The notes: a model not told the origin generated them from the letters alone. Counted from the first letter of the stretch, positions 1 through 11,451 are shown. The stretch is 64,000 nt of DNA from Mimachlamys varia (GCA_947623455.1 OX392538.1:1116001-1180000), one strand, 5' to 3'. Made by a program: numbers and translations.

Positions 1-375
1 GTGGTGCAGGTTGATGAAGACTATGGGCAAGTTTTATGGTCGCCATCTTGATATCATCGAGAAATATTCTGTATCTTTGTGTGATATGAAGATGGACGTT
101 TTTGAGTTTGCTTGTTAGTGTGTTTTCTTGTTGTGATGACAATGATGCCTCGGTTCTCATTTTGAGGATTGATGCTTACTTAGATGTGACCAAGATTTAC
201 ATGGCGGGTGTCGTCGATGAAGCAGAAAACGCTTACTCTTCCGGCACACCTGGTCTTATTCTCTTGTGCTTTTACGAGAGTCTCCTTGTAAATCTTTCCT
301 TTGTTCCTATTTTGCCCCTAGTTTAATCGATTTTGAGTTCGGATTATGGTTTTGTTGACGCTTTGGTATTCTCTG
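1..375 (+). mobile_element. Penelope-like retroelement, 3' end (thumb remnant plus 3' tail)
   Basis: The first 115 bases encode the end of the reverse-transcriptase ORF found in other copies here (frame with MGKFYGRH and SVSLCDMKMDVFEFA), closed by a stop. About 250 bases of a 3' tail follow, recognisable by GGCGGGTGTCGTCGATGAAG near 203 and by a terminal GGTATTCTCT near 365. The same tail occurs more than twenty times in this window on both strands. The copy enters from outside the window, so its 5' extent is unknown. The Penelope-like assignment is inferred from the RT ORF of longer copies. Confidence 0.7.
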
Positions 376-639
376 ATTTTTTTTATATTGTAAATATATT
401 TAGCCTTGTTTATATATTATGGGGGTATCTTCTTTGACATCCATGCAACACTTTATAATCAAAGGCCTACATGGGTGATAGCTATGTTTTGAACATACAT
501 CATATCATTTCACAAGTCTTGATCAATTAAAATTTTAATCAGAAAATATATGTTTTTCAAAATATTTTTTTTTTCGAAGAGCAGATAAACACTAGATAGT
601 ACACAACGCTAATATTATGATAATATTTTATGATAATAC

Positions 640-965
640 CATAACCACAGTTAATCTCATTTGCGTAGTGGCGCGTACATAATATACACATTTTCGTAGT
701 GCACGATTTAAAATTATACACAACTTCTCTAATTTTACTTCTAAATTCATTAATCATAGGGGTTTTACGCACCTGACCCTTCTGTTTCTACGTTAGTTTA
801 GAAATTTTGGATTCCTACATTTTGGCCCTTAGCTTCACTGAAGAGTCCTAGGAGAACGAAACAGCTGTATGATGCAGTTTAATTCATTTTTTCGGCATAC
901 TGTATCTATTACTAAACTAAGAGGTGCAGCATATGTGTGTGTTACGTCATCTCTTTGATAACATG
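640..965 (+). repeat. Retroelement 5' 'head' repeat with hammerhead-like core
   Basis: This is one of at least four copies of a roughly 320-bp repeat (others at 7,900-8,200, 14,700-15,075 and 17,580-17,850; partial pieces at 14,505, 48,240 and 52,010). Landmarks are TTTTACGCACCTGACCCTTC near 762 and TTCGGCATACTGTATCTATT near 890. In the 14,700 copy the repeat runs directly into the RT ORF, so I read it as the 5' region of the same retroelement. Here it follows a 3' tail (1-375), as expected of tandem Penelope-like copies. Confidence 0.6.
838..885 (+). ncRNA. Hammerhead-ribozyme-like motif (degenerate)
   Basis: CTGAAGA at 838-844 matches the CUGANGA core. A 4-bp helix follows (845-848 with 854-857, one mismatch here) closed by the loop TAGGA, then GAAA at 858-861 as in the second hammerhead core strand. 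The same arrangement with compensatory helix changes recurs in three other head repeats. Hammerhead motifs are known from Penelope-like elements. The flanking helices I and III are not convincing here, so activity is doubtful. Confidence 0.4.
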
Positions 966-1022
966 CTTTTCAATGTATTATTATATGTTTTATTCTAAGA
1001 TATCAATATATACTTTTCTAGA

Positions 1023-1290
1023 CTATAACGACCGATTTTCAGATTCCCCGTGAGATTTCACTATATAACGACCATCTGTATAACGACCACCTGTCTAATG
1101 TGGCTAACGACCGGTAATTGTGGACCGACGGTCGCTAGTTCGCTTTCTATAACGACCGATTTTCAGATTCCCCGTAAGATTTCATTATATAACGATCATC
1201 TGTTTAACGACCACCAGTCTAATGTGGCTAACGACCGGTAATTTTGGAACGACGGTCGCTAGTTCGCTTCCTATAACGACCGATTTCCGG
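1023..1290. repeat. 124-bp tandem repeat, two copies plus partial
   Basis: Units begin with CTATAACGACCGATTT at 1,023, 1,147 and 1,271, giving a period of exactly 124 bp. Within each unit a shorter motif, ATAACGACC or TTAACGACC, appears several times. The TATAACGACC theme resembles sub-terminal repeats of Tc1/mariner-Tigger-like elements, one end of which lies at 2,357. The two may belong to one non-autonomous element, but no transposase is readable between them. Confidence 0.6.
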
Positions 1291-2249
1291 TGAACATATT
1301 TTGATCTCACATTTGGCTGTCAGCCGTTCCGGTAACCCGTCGCACATGTACAGCTCCGTACAAAATGTCCGGTATTTGCGTACACGATTCACTAGTAGAA
1401 AATACTATAAATGTTGAAAATATGAGTTGTAAAACACATTGACTGAAGATATTATTATTTTATGACAAGTGAAAACTTTCCGGTGAGCCCATCACTGCTG
1501 CATCAGTTTTCGACAATATCCTGCATTTTGATTGGCTACTGATAGCGACGATCTAGGTTATTTCCTAACCTGAATAACGCGTAGTGCTTTCCAGTATGAG
1601 TGTAGTCATATGATACGATTGAACAGCGTTGCATCATTCGTGTTCACGTTTATGCAGGCCTGTTCGCGACCCGTGTGTTAGGCCGTAATCGTCAGAATTA
1701 CCGTCAATTCAGTACACTGCCGACTCTATCGATGTCTAGACTCACAGAGAAAACGTGGAAGATTAAGTCTTATGTAAGATTTAATTGAATAATTTATGAA
1801 TGATATTGCCGTGAAAACATCGTTTATTTCAATTATCAGTGCCTTCGCTGGTGTCAACAGATCTTCATCGTAACTCGCGCGAGGTGTCAATCAATGTCAA
1901 GCCTAATTAAGGAGGCATTGTGTTATGTTTTCAAAGTTTCCTACTCAAAGGTGTTTGTTTTATTAACCTTAAATGCCGACTCACCTGGTTAGTGCTATCA
2001 TTCTGACTTGACGTTTTATTTAGAAAAAGAACAACAAACTCAACCAAGACTTCACAAATGTTATAAAATGAACATGAATATTATTGAATAGGGCATTCAT
2101 CATACCATTTTAAGATGTTTTAAAAAATACAGATTTAAACCTAAAATCAATATTATAAGAATATATTTCAAAACAAAAAGTTCGACTTCTGAAAATGTTA
2201 TACTGAATGCCCTATTTAATGACAAGTCATTTATGACATTTTCAATTAA

Positions 2250-2357
2250 AGTGGTTGGTCCAAAAATCTCGACCTGTCTATAAAGGCAACCTGTCTATAG
2301 TGACCGTTTTTCTGTCCCCCCCCCCCCTTGAGCGGTCTTTATAGACAGGTTTGACTG
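2250..2357. mobile_element. Tigger/pogo-like transposon terminus
   Basis: The stretch contains repeated CCTGTCTATA(A/G) motifs, a poly-C run at about 2,317-2,329 and ends in GGTCTTTATAGACAGG followed by TTTGACTG and TA. Read on the minus strand this is a CAGTCAAACCTGTCTATAAA end next to a TA dinucleotide, typical of pogo/Tigger-type inverted termini. The opposite terminus was not found with certainty. Confidence 0.4.
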
Positions 2358-2379
2358 TATTTCTATTTTCTTGAATATG

Positions 2380-3620
2380 AAGAAAAACGTATAAAGTCAT
2401 CGACAATGACATGGAGGAGATAGCGATAAGTATGACAACAATAGTATGAACACTATAGACGCATTGGACTACTTCATGTAGCTCGATCATAAAACCTCCT
2501 CCTTCTGTTCACTTTGTCATCTGAACTATTCTCTTTGTCAGATCAACTCATCAATCAAACAACAGGGCCCAGTTGTTCAAAAGATGATTAGCTTAATCAG
2601 TGATTAGTGCAAATTTTAATTATCCTGTATCTTTAAAATGAAACCATAGATTTAATTACAACTTTACAGATTTCAAATACCTAATATTGTCAGTTTACAT
2701 ACGAAATTTGTAGAGTGTAACTTGTATATTGACAGAATTATTAAAGTTTGAAAAATGTCGTTAAATAGTGATTAAGCTAATCACCTTTTGAACAACTGGG
2801 CCCAGATGATAAGGTAAGAGGACACCCACATTCTTGCTTACCTTTAAAACGTTATCTCAGTACGCATGTGCGTGCTTACAGTGATTAATTCTCGCCATGG
2901 CAATGTGTCGCATACCACAGGTAACTGAAACTACATTTTTCTGGTATACATGTATGGTGTGTTGTGTACCTTGGATGGTGCACTATACATTGTACTACTG
3001 GATCGATTGACAAAAAGCTGTTACACAATAGCTGTGCTGGGGAAGATATAGCTCGGGGGGAGATATATATTTATGACTGACTGGGAAGAGAAAGCTCGGA
3101 CAGATATATATATTTATGGGAAAACTAAGTGGGCCCTGGACTCCAATTAACGTGTACCTGTCGACTTAATTGACACTTGACCCTAATTAACGTGCACCTG
3201 TCATGAAGCATTCGTGCACCTGTCATGAAGCATTCGGGGAGTGAATCAAAAGTTACTAACAGGTCATTTTTATGGTTAGCTGGGGGCAAAACGCAGAAAG
3301 GCTTAAATTCGGACTGTAACTTCAGAACAAACACACACGAACTCAGGACTTTAGACGAGCGACATCCTAACAACACCACGAGTACCTGAATAAATTACCA
3401 ACTCGACCAACTTCTGTGTCCAGCGTGTTTTGTTACAAAGCGAATGGTCACCAATAGATCTAGAACACATTTATTTTGATGCAATTGGTATATTGTCTGT
3501 TGTGTCATTGGTATAAAGTATAAACAACAATGGACCAACAACAGAACTCAAAATAATAAACACGTATTTAACATTGTGGCATAACGCATATTTCTATAAT
3601 ATGGTGAAAAATAGAATGAC
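2380..3620. repeat. Copy of the HSPA12 distal upstream flank
   Basis: Pieces of this stretch match 25,900-26,420, 31,560-31,810, 44,200-45,020 and 55,430-55,670. Shared landmarks include ACCCACATTCTTGCTTA followed by GTTATCTCAGTA(C) near 2,828, and ATAAACAACAATGGACCAAC near 3,520. At the other sites the segment lies upstream of an HSPA12 promoter on the minus strand. I infer a segmental duplicate of that flank. No gene is visible in it. Confidence 0.45.
2565..2803. mobile_element. 239-bp MITE with ~35-bp terminal inverted repeats
   Basis: It begins GGGCCCAGTTGTTCAAAAG and ends with the reverse complement of that sequence. The inverted identity continues through GATTAGCTTAATCA with one mismatch. 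The paralogous flank at 25,940-25,970 lacks the insert, giving an empty-site comparison. A partial copy lies at 35,182-35,262. There is no coding capacity. Confidence 0.85.
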
Positions 3621-3899
3621 CTTATTGAAAATCTAACTAATACATGAAAAACTTTTATCCCTAATGTACAATTGTAGTTATTCAAACATTTTGCGACTAG
3701 TTTTTCAAAGGCTTTACTATTTATTTATATACAGTTTTAAACGGCAAAACTACAGCGTATTTTCGTTTTTTGGGAGGAAAGAACCAGTTTCCAAAACCGA
3801 TATTTAAAGTTAAAAATGTCGTTGATGTCACTCATATTAAACAGTATGTCTGAGATGGACGTATCAGCTCTCGAGGTTATCAATCAGCTTATTTTAATT

Positions 3900-4288
3900 T
3901 TTTTTTTTTTTGATAATTTTTTTATTTTTCAATTTTTTTTACACAAATACATCATATTACACTAACAAAATGTCAAATCACACACACACACACACACACA
4001 CACAATTTCCTTCCTACAAAAACAAAAAAAAAACAATCATACACACACACATACATCCTAATAGTATTTTCTTCTTGCATACCTTATCATCATCATTATC
4101 ATCTAACAACATCATCGTTTTTTCATATAATCATTACTATGAATATTACGTGAATCATTATCATCAACCTAAATCATCGTCATCATCATCATCAATTTCA
4201 TCATCATCTTCTTCATCATCATCATCCTCATCCATCATCATCATCATCACCCTCATTCATCATCATAATCATCATTATCATCATCACT

Positions 4289-4331
<43 letters not shown>

Positions 4332-4560
4332 CCATTGTCCAATTTTATCATCATCCAATTTCATCATCGTCTTCATCATCCTCATCATCAAATTTCATCA
4401 TCATCCAATTTTGTCATCATCTTCATCATCCTCAATCATCAATCATCATCATCATCATCCTCAATCATCAATCATTATCATTATTATCTTCGTTTTCTTC
4501 ATCATCCTTGTCATCCTCCTCAGTTTTATTGATTCACTACGTTACCTTAACATTGACTCA
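3900..4560. repeat. Low-complexity tract: poly-T, (CA)n and long (ATC)n
   Basis: Poly-T (3,897-3,912) is followed by a (CA)n run near 3,980 and then by about 430 bases of imperfect (ATC/CAT)n from 4,085. The tract is open in several frames and yields Ser/His/Ile-rich translations. These are composition artefacts and are not annotated as genes. A poly-G run of 11 lies at about 4,655. Confidence 0.9.
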
Positions 4561-5082
4561 TGCACAAACACCCTTACACACACAAATACACATTTATCTA
4601 GCACTGCACGTGTTTAGATTACACACCTACATGTACACAGTCACAGTGGGGAAAGGGGGGGGGGGGTATTGCAAACCACAGACATCAAGTTTTGAAGTTA
4701 AATACAATAATAATATTTAGTTGTTTTATAATCAGCTTATTTCATGTTATTAGGCCAAGGTTGGTCGTATTGGCCCAAGCCCACAGGCGTTTCTTGTCTG
4801 AGGATAGAAATGATGTTTAAGTTTAAAGAATGTCGTTCATGTTACATATATAAAACAGTATGCCTGAGTTGATCGTGTCATTCTACAACAGGTACGTCAA
4901 TATTGTTTGGTCTAAAATATATATAAAGTATTGCTTTAGTATATTTGTCTGAATATACTCAATCTCAACCAGCGGTAATAACAACGTCCGACACAAGGTA
5001 AATACATAATTACACAAATTTATCTAAGTAAACATCTCACACTCAATTATCTCACATCTTTCATCAACACCATACACACGAC

Positions 5083-5116
5083 CGGTCATTCATTCATTCA
5101 CTCATTCATTCATACA
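5083..5116. repeat. (ATTC)n microsatellite
   Basis: Imperfect tandem CATT/ACTC tetranucleotides. Confidence 0.8.
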
Positions 5117-5159
5117 CAATTAGGTAAATTTATTCTCCGTTTTACGTACAGGGATTCGA

Positions 5160-5350
5160 GATATGCATTTGGATTAAAACTATGAGCATGTTTTAAGGTC
5201 GCAATCTTGGTCTCATTGAAAAATGTTCTGTATCCTTTACAATTTTCAATACGCTAGATAGAGAATTAATAATGCCTTAGTTCCTAGTTTGAGGCCGTGA
5301 CATTAACTTGGATGCGATCTAGATTTACATGGCGGTTGATAAAGCAGAAG
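5160..5350 (+). mobile_element. Retroelement 3' tail, diverged
   Basis: It aligns in order with the thumb end and tail of the repeated element: GGATTCGAGATATGC near 5,152, GATTTACATGGCGG near 5,320 and GATAAAGCAGAAGC near 5,338. It is cut off before the CTTACTCTTCC block and joins the 3' flank of an HSPA12 fragment. Confidence 0.6.
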
Positions 5351-5649
5351 CAGATGATATGGCACGCAAAAGAGTAACACAACGAGTGGTTGCTGGATAT
5401 GGTATTTATTTCACTCGGGTTAATTAATTTTCAAAAGTTACAAAAACACGAGAGTCAGAAAGTAGATCCGATCTAAGTTCGCCGTGTCAGTCACTCAACA
5501 CACTCCTAGGTTTAATCCACATGTGGTTTATTCATTGTGATTATTCAACCGTTGTACTGATTAATTGATGCATTTGGGAGTTGAATAAAGCACAACTATT
5601 GTGGTGGGAAATGAGTTACTACAAAATACTCACAGCTAGTCTATATACA

Positions 5650-6300
5650 TTACAGAAAGTCGAATGCTGCGGTGACTTTCTCCCCGGTATCTTTGTCAGT
5701 GGCTTCTACCTCCAGCTCTGTGTTACTGAAAGTCATTTGTACTCCCTCAGATCTGTCGAGTCCCTTTGTCGTGTCCGCCATGGCGATTCTCATCTGTCCA
5801 ATTTTGGTACATCCTGGATCTGTCACGTGCAAGCGTTTCTTCTCTGTGGATACAAAAACTCTAAATAAAATAGACGTTTGACCTGCTTCCAAAGGTTTTT
5901 GTATTTTATCGATTGTGGTTGTCAGATATTAACACAATCTCCAACACGAACATGGGTACGAAATATGTCCCGGCAGCTAACCTCACCTTGCGAAGTGGTA
6001 ATTTGGTGCGAGGGGTCATGTTTCTCAGCATCAAATAGCTCTGTAGTTGTCGTTCCATAAGTGTATTTACAAACATGTGACTTGATAGCCCTTGGTTCGT
6101 GTCCATAGATGACTGCCAGCCCAGCATCCTGCGGAAATATTACTCGGATGTCGAGGAAATTTGCTTTGATTTCATCCTGTAGGCTCTGAAAATCCCCCCA
6201 CCATCAGGATACTTTTCACTCCCCTGGCAGACGGTTCCTTCAACAACTTTTTCAAATGGGCCACGATATGTTTGATTGGGTCCTGAAACAGTTCCTTGGA
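5650..6300 (-). pseudogene. HSPA12-like 3' fragment (broken)
   Basis: The minus strand reads the last ~80 codons of an HSPA12-type Hsp70 protein (VTDPGCTKIGQMRIAM, then AAFDFL and a stop at 5,650). Further upstream come frame-broken parts corresponding to roughly residues 370-500 of the intact gene at 12,415, including the block around the phosphate motif VGGFSES, which is damaged at about 6,185. Coding exons 1-3 and the first half of exon 4 are absent. An AATAAA (minus strand) lies at 5,527-5,532. Together with its 3' flank (5,360-5,650) it is a close duplicate of 52,230-53,140. Confidence 0.8.
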
Positions 6301-6374
6301 TCAAAATTGAAAAGCGATAATTTTGATTGTAGACAAAGACAAATTTTGATGTTTAGTTTATCATTTTAAGTTCT

Positions 6375-6870
6375 TGTTCATTGTATCGTCGTCATAATGA
6401 GAGACCAAAGACGTTCTTTCAGTTTGGTAAGTGGTATGGAAGTGAACAGGGCGGAAAAATAAAATGTTTTGATAGACGAAACATTTTTGAGGAAGAGTTG
6501 CTCAAGACTGACCAGACAATCTTTTTAGTTTTTCAAAATCCATATCCCGTTAATGCCACTCCTGGAGTATACAGTGTCACAATAGGACTGGAACCCTGAT
6601 TTACCGGTGCTAAGAATGGTAGTAAGAAGTTTTGATAATGCTTTCGTTGAACAATGAGACGAGCCAGCGATAAAACGTTGCTTATAAGGATCCTTGTGTA
6701 GTTTAGGTATCCAATATAGACGAGGTAGGTCAGTGTCTTGCTCATTAACGGGTATTTTGAATGATTCTAATAATAATGTATGGTTAGAAAGTATTTCATC
6801 TTTCGAAAAACCGGTCGATGCCTAAGTAGGGTTACCTTGTTTATCAAGCAGGCCATTATCGATACAAACG
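6375..6870 (-). mobile_element. Penelope-like RT fragment
   Basis: The minus strand carries the fingers part of the RT ORF seen at 15,389-15,901, including LYWIPKLHKDPYKQRFIAGS with substitutions and NGMWILKNSKDL. Several frame breaks are present, and both the YIDD region and the tail are missing. Confidence 0.65.
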
Positions 6871-6969
6871 TCACATGAACAGAACTGCAAAATGACGTGG
6901 TTGATTTTTGTATACTCAACGTTTGATACGCTTAGGTGATGAAATGATAAAGAGGATGTCTTTCTGAAA

Positions 6970-7330
6970 AGAAAATCAGAGAACAATTTCTGAGGAGGAT
7001 GTAGCTAGGCTTATAAACGAAAAGGATGCCAAGAATACTAGAATTGCAACAGAAACATCAATTCTTTCCTCCGCTGTTTTGAAGCAGAAAAAAACACAGA
7101 AACGAACTTCCCACAGATGCTGGTAAACGATCAGGTTGAAATTCCGAGGAGTCTTAGATCTACTCCAAAATCCGACAGAAAAATGCGATAGATATGAACG
7201 GAGACATATATCATATAATAAAACAGTTATCGACCATTTTATAGGTGAATACGAGGATTTATCAATCTTCAAAAGCGATATTTCACTTTCTCAAATTGAT
7301 AAATCCTCGTTTTCACCTAAAAAAGGTTGA
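6970..7330 (+). other. Decayed coding remnant, unrecognised
   Basis: One plus-strand frame reads ISEEDVARLINEKDAKNTR, then SILSSAVLKQKKTQKR, a stop, then a further open stretch to 7,330. The composition looks like real protein. The 'EKDAKNT...T' pattern recalls the start of DUF3504/Crypton-type recombinase domains, but I cannot confirm this. It ends in a perfect-looking hairpin at 7,242-7,319. Confidence 0.25.
7242..7319. repeat. Inverted repeat (25-bp arms, 28-bp loop)
   Basis: TAGGTGAATACGAGGATTTA at 7,242 is mirrored by TAAATCCTCGTTTTCACCTA ending at 7,319, with one mismatch in 25 bp. Confidence 0.75.
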
Positions 7331-7599
7331 TTATTGTATATTATTTAATTGTAATTGAAATGAAATTAATATTAATTGTTTATCTGAAGATAAAAAATAA
7401 AGGAATCTTTTCAAGCTGTATGCTTTTATTGAATAATCAACAAAAACATTGCAATAGGAAACTGATATACACTGTACGTTCACTAGCATTATGTTGTTGA
7501 TGGAGTCAATTGATCACACCTTGTTGCAAAACATCAATCTAGAAGTATGGTGAAATTGTTTTAGAAGGCCCAAGTTAATATTTACACTCTTTTGTGTTT

Positions 7600-7900
7600 T
7601 AACATTATTTATTTACTAGTGAATCTGTGTGCTTACTTGTTGTGATTGGCAATTATGACTCGGTTCTCTTTTTGAGTACTAGATGTTTACTCGGATTTGA
7701 CAAAGATTTACGTGCCGGGCGTCGTCAACGAAGCAGAAGACGCTTACGCTCCGGAACACACCAGTCTTATTCTCTTGTAATTTTGCAGGGGTCTTCATGT
7801 AAATCTTTTTTTGTTCACATTTTGCCCTTACTTTTAGTGAGGGTTATGGATTTGTTGACGCCTCGGTATTCTCTATATGTGTTTGTTTTCACATCTAATT
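7600..7900 (+). mobile_element. Retroelement 3' tail
   Basis: This is a diverged tail with CGTGCCGGGCGTCGTC near 7,711 and GAAGCAGAAGACGCTTAC near 7,729. It is followed immediately by a head repeat, so the order is tail then head. Confidence 0.65.
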
Positions 7901-8200
7901 TAGTTATCTCATTTGAGTAGTGACACGGTACATAATATACATATTTTCGCAATAAACGATTTGAAAGTATACAGAACTGTTTTAATTTTACTTCTTAATT
8001 CATAAATGAAAGGGGTTTTTCGCACCTGACCATTATTGTCTACTTTAATTTTGAATTCACACCTCGTTGCCCCTAGCATAACTGAAGTGTCCTAGGAGGA
8101 CAAAACAACTGTAGGATGCAGTTTAATTAATTTTGTCGGCCTAATGTATCTATTACTAAATGGTGCAGCATATGTGTGTGCTACGTCATCTTTAATGTGA
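7900..8200 (+). repeat. Retroelement 5' head repeat
   Basis: This repeat is collinear with 640-965 and contains TTTTTCGCACCTGACC near 8,016 and GTATCTATTACTAAA near 8,146. It directly follows the tail at 7,600-7,900. Confidence 0.6.
8082..8120 (+). ncRNA. Hammerhead-like motif (degenerate)
   Basis: CTGAAGT (8,082-8,088) is followed by a perfect GTCC/GGAC helix (8,089-8,092 with 8,098-8,101) with a 5-nt loop, then AAAA in place of GAAA. Two core substitutions suggest it is inactive. Confidence 0.3.
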
Positions 8201-9590
8201 TATTTTTAGAATCTTATAATGTATCATCCGTATCCGAAATTCAATAAGCGTCTTGACAATATCGTTTTGAAAAATAACGAGGAAGGGGGAGAGGGGAGGG
8301 GGAGAGGGAGAGGAAGGGAGAGATTTTAAGAGCAGTTACCATAATATATACTTTGGATATATTCTCCAGAAACAGGATTACACTATAACTAATTGAAGCA
8401 TACATTGTATATATACATGTATATATATATACACTCTATAAGTATACAACTTGATATAATATTACTATATAACTTGATACACTATAACTATACAAGTTAA
8501 TTTACTATAACTATACAACTTGATAAAAATGCTGTGACGCATATATATTGTGAAATGCGGCAGCGCGCTGTTCTTAAAACATTGATATACGTTTTCAGGG
8601 ATGTCGAGTTGGCGTCGTAGATCGTAGACCCAGCCTTGACATAAGATTATATGTGTTTTTAAATAATTTTAAACCCCTCATAACCTTGTAAGAAGATCAT
8701 TATTCCAACTAAAGAGCTTGAAGAAGCAAGTGAAAGTACTTGTGAATTTTTATCTGTTTCATTTTCTTTATATGTTTATAAATCGTGTAATTTTTTTAGG
8801 TTGAGTAGTAAAATCAACTGTCCAGTTCCTTCATTTGGGTGAACAGAAACATTAACATTAACATATCAAAACATAAATTCACTGTTAAGATTATATCATA
8901 AAACAATTAGTTACACAACACACAGTTTTTGGCCAACAGTTTAAAAATTTGTTACTATTCATCTGAGGTTAATATTCATTCGTAAGATTTGTTCACTGAA
9001 GTTAAATTCGTATTGTGTCAAGGTTCCTGAATTTAAGTTTTTGTATATATGTGTTTTTCAAGTTGAATTAAGTTTTTAATCTCAAAACAATAGTTCTTAA
9101 ATGACACATGCTATTGTAATCGCATATCATTTCGGGTAATGTATAACAAATGGCTAATACTTTTATAGTATTCAACATTCAAGGGGTGTCACTGTGCTTC
9201 AACTCGACCGGGGAGTAAATAGAGGTCAAAGATGGAGACTGGATAATACGACATTAACTAGATAAATCAGACAGGGTACCATTTAACATTGACGTTTTAG
9301 AATACACATCGTGGACATTGCATCTTCCCACACCGTAATTGTCAAATCAAATGGCCAATAGATGGAAAATGCATGTAGCGCCCTCAACATAAACGATTCA
9401 AATTGGTTATTACGAAGGTAATAAATAGTTGATATTCATTGGTTTGCAGTTTAATATCAAATATTGTTCACGATTATGGCAGATTTTTTCTTTATACTCG
9501 TATTCTCACGAGTGCGTAGCACTCGTGAAAATATATAAAAAAAATCTCCCTTACAAAATTAAGTGACTTCTAGAGTGGGTTAAATCTATC
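8200..9590. other. Non-coding stretch with purine tract and hairpin
   Basis: No gene is visible. The stretch contains a GA-rich tract (8,281-8,326), short AT-rich repeats built on ACTATA and ACTTGATA (8,380-8,530), and a foldback at 9,481-9,547. The core of the foldback is a perfect 9-bp hairpin (CACGAGTGC, loop GTA, GCACTCGTG at 9,507-9,527), with imperfect T-rich/A-rich arms outside it. Confidence 0.5.
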
Positions 9591-11320
9591 AGGTCCTGTA
9601 TTCAGAAAAGAATAAGGGGTTTGCGATACAATATAAAACTAAACACAAGTCGATCTTTCTTGACCCCGATGTTCGAAAAAAAATATCAAAGAATATCTAA
9701 GCGTCAACGAAACCATAATCCGAACTCAAAATCGATTAAACTAGGGACAAAATAAAAACAAAGGAAAGATTTACATGGAGACTCTCGTAAAAGCACACGA
9801 GAAAAAGACCAGGTGTTCCGGAAGAGTAAGCGTCTTATGCTTCATCGACACTCAACGACCTACATGACAAGTATGTTGTTGTGTCTGCAGACAAGGCATC
9901 TAATAACATGATCTTAGTTTGCAAACACTATTACATTCATTGTTTGCAAAACTAACTTGGCCTGCTTGATAACCAAGGTAACCCTACTTACGCATTGACC
10001 GGTTTTTCGAAAGATGAAATACTTTCCAATCATACATTAGTATTACAATAATTCAAAATACCCGTTAATGATAAAGATGCTGACTTCCCTCGGCTATATT
10101 GGATACCTAAACTACACAAAGATCCTAATAGGTAACGTTTTATCGCTGGCTCGTCTCATTGCTCAACCAAGCAATTATCAAAACTTCTTACTACCATTCT
10201 TAGTACCGTTAAATCAAGGCTTCAGTCTTATTGTGACACTGTATATTCCAGAAGTGGTATTAATGGGATGTGGATTTTGAAAAACTCAAAAGATTTTCTA
10301 ATCAGTCTTGAGCAACCCTTCTCAAAAATGTTTCACCCATCAAAACATTTGATTTTTCTACCCTGTACACTACCATAACACATGCCAAACTGAAAGAACG
10401 TCTTCGGTCTCTCATTATGAGAGCTTTCTTTTCCAAGAAAGGTGAACGGCGATACAAATGCATGGTTGATAGCTATTTTGGAGCATACTTTGTGAAAAAC
10501 AACAAAAGCTTGATTGAAATATACTGAGGAAGATAGAGTACGAATGATAGAATTCCTGGTTGACAATATCTTATTGACTTCGGAGGAAAGATTTTCCAAC
10601 AGACTGTTGGCATTCCAATGGGCACTAAATGTGCTCCACTTTTGGCTGACTTGTTTTTGTTTTCATACGAAGCTGAATTTGTCGAGGGGCTTATCTGGAC
10701 GGGTAACAAAAAACTTGCCAAATCTTTCAATTTCACTTTCAGGTATACCGACGATGTGTTGTCTATAAACAATACGAAGTTTCCTGACCTAGTCGATCGT
10801 ATATACCCTACAGAACCTAAGATTAAAGACGTTACAGACTCTCCTACATTAGCTTCTTACCTCAATCTTTACTTAATCTATGACCAACACGGGCAACTTA
10901 CTACTAAGATTTCGATTTTTTGATTGTGAACTCTCCCTTTCTTGATAGTAACATCCCTGCTTCTCCATCCTATGGTGTTTACATGTCGCAGTTAATTCGT
11001 TATTCTAGGGCTTGCTCTAGGGCAAGATTCTCGTGGAGAAATATTCTGTATCTTTGTGTGATATGAAAATGGACGTTTTTGAGTTTGCTTTTTGGTGTGT
11101 TTACTTGTTGTGATGACAATGATGACTCGGTTCTCATCTTTAGGATTGATGCTTACTTGGATGTGACCATGTTTTACATGATGGGTTTCGTCGATGAAGC
11201 AGAAGACGATTACTCTTTTGTTCCTTTGTTCCTATTTTGCCCCAAGTGTATTCGATTTTGAGTTCGTATTATGGTTATCTTGACGCTTTGGTATTCTCCG
11301 ATTTTTTTATATGTATATTT
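9590..11320 (+). mobile_element. Penelope-like retroelement, long degraded copy
   Basis: This is an RT-bearing copy running from an N-terminal segment (9,590) through fingers and palm to the 3' tail (11,000-11,320). The segment 10,618-10,923 encodes MGTKCAPLLADLFLFSYE and a palm motif reading YTDD where better copies have YIDD, which would be damaging. There are several frameshifts and a stop after the palm. At 9,680-9,870 it is interrupted by a tail fragment on the opposite strand. Confidence 0.75.
9680..9870 (-). mobile_element. Nested retroelement 3' tail
   Basis: A minus-strand tail of about 190 bp (AAAGATTTACATGGAG near 9,764, CAGGTGTTCCGGAAGAGTAA near 9,811) splits the RT coding sequence of the plus-strand copy between the codons around DPDVR and TLNDLHDKY. 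It is a severely 5'-truncated insertion. Confidence 0.75.
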
Positions 11321-11451
11321 AACGGCAAACCATTGAATTTTATATTTATTACATTTCGAAAGAGGCCTTAAAATACTTTTATAATTTTGTTTTCTTTACT
11401 TGCCTATTGGAAAGTTAATCCGTCGAAATAACAACCGATCGGGCTACTGTA

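Noticed and set aside
3910..4617. 235-codon open frame rich in Ser, His and Ile
   Set aside because: It lies wholly in poly-T, (CA)n and (ATC)n low-complexity sequence; overlapping frames are equally open.
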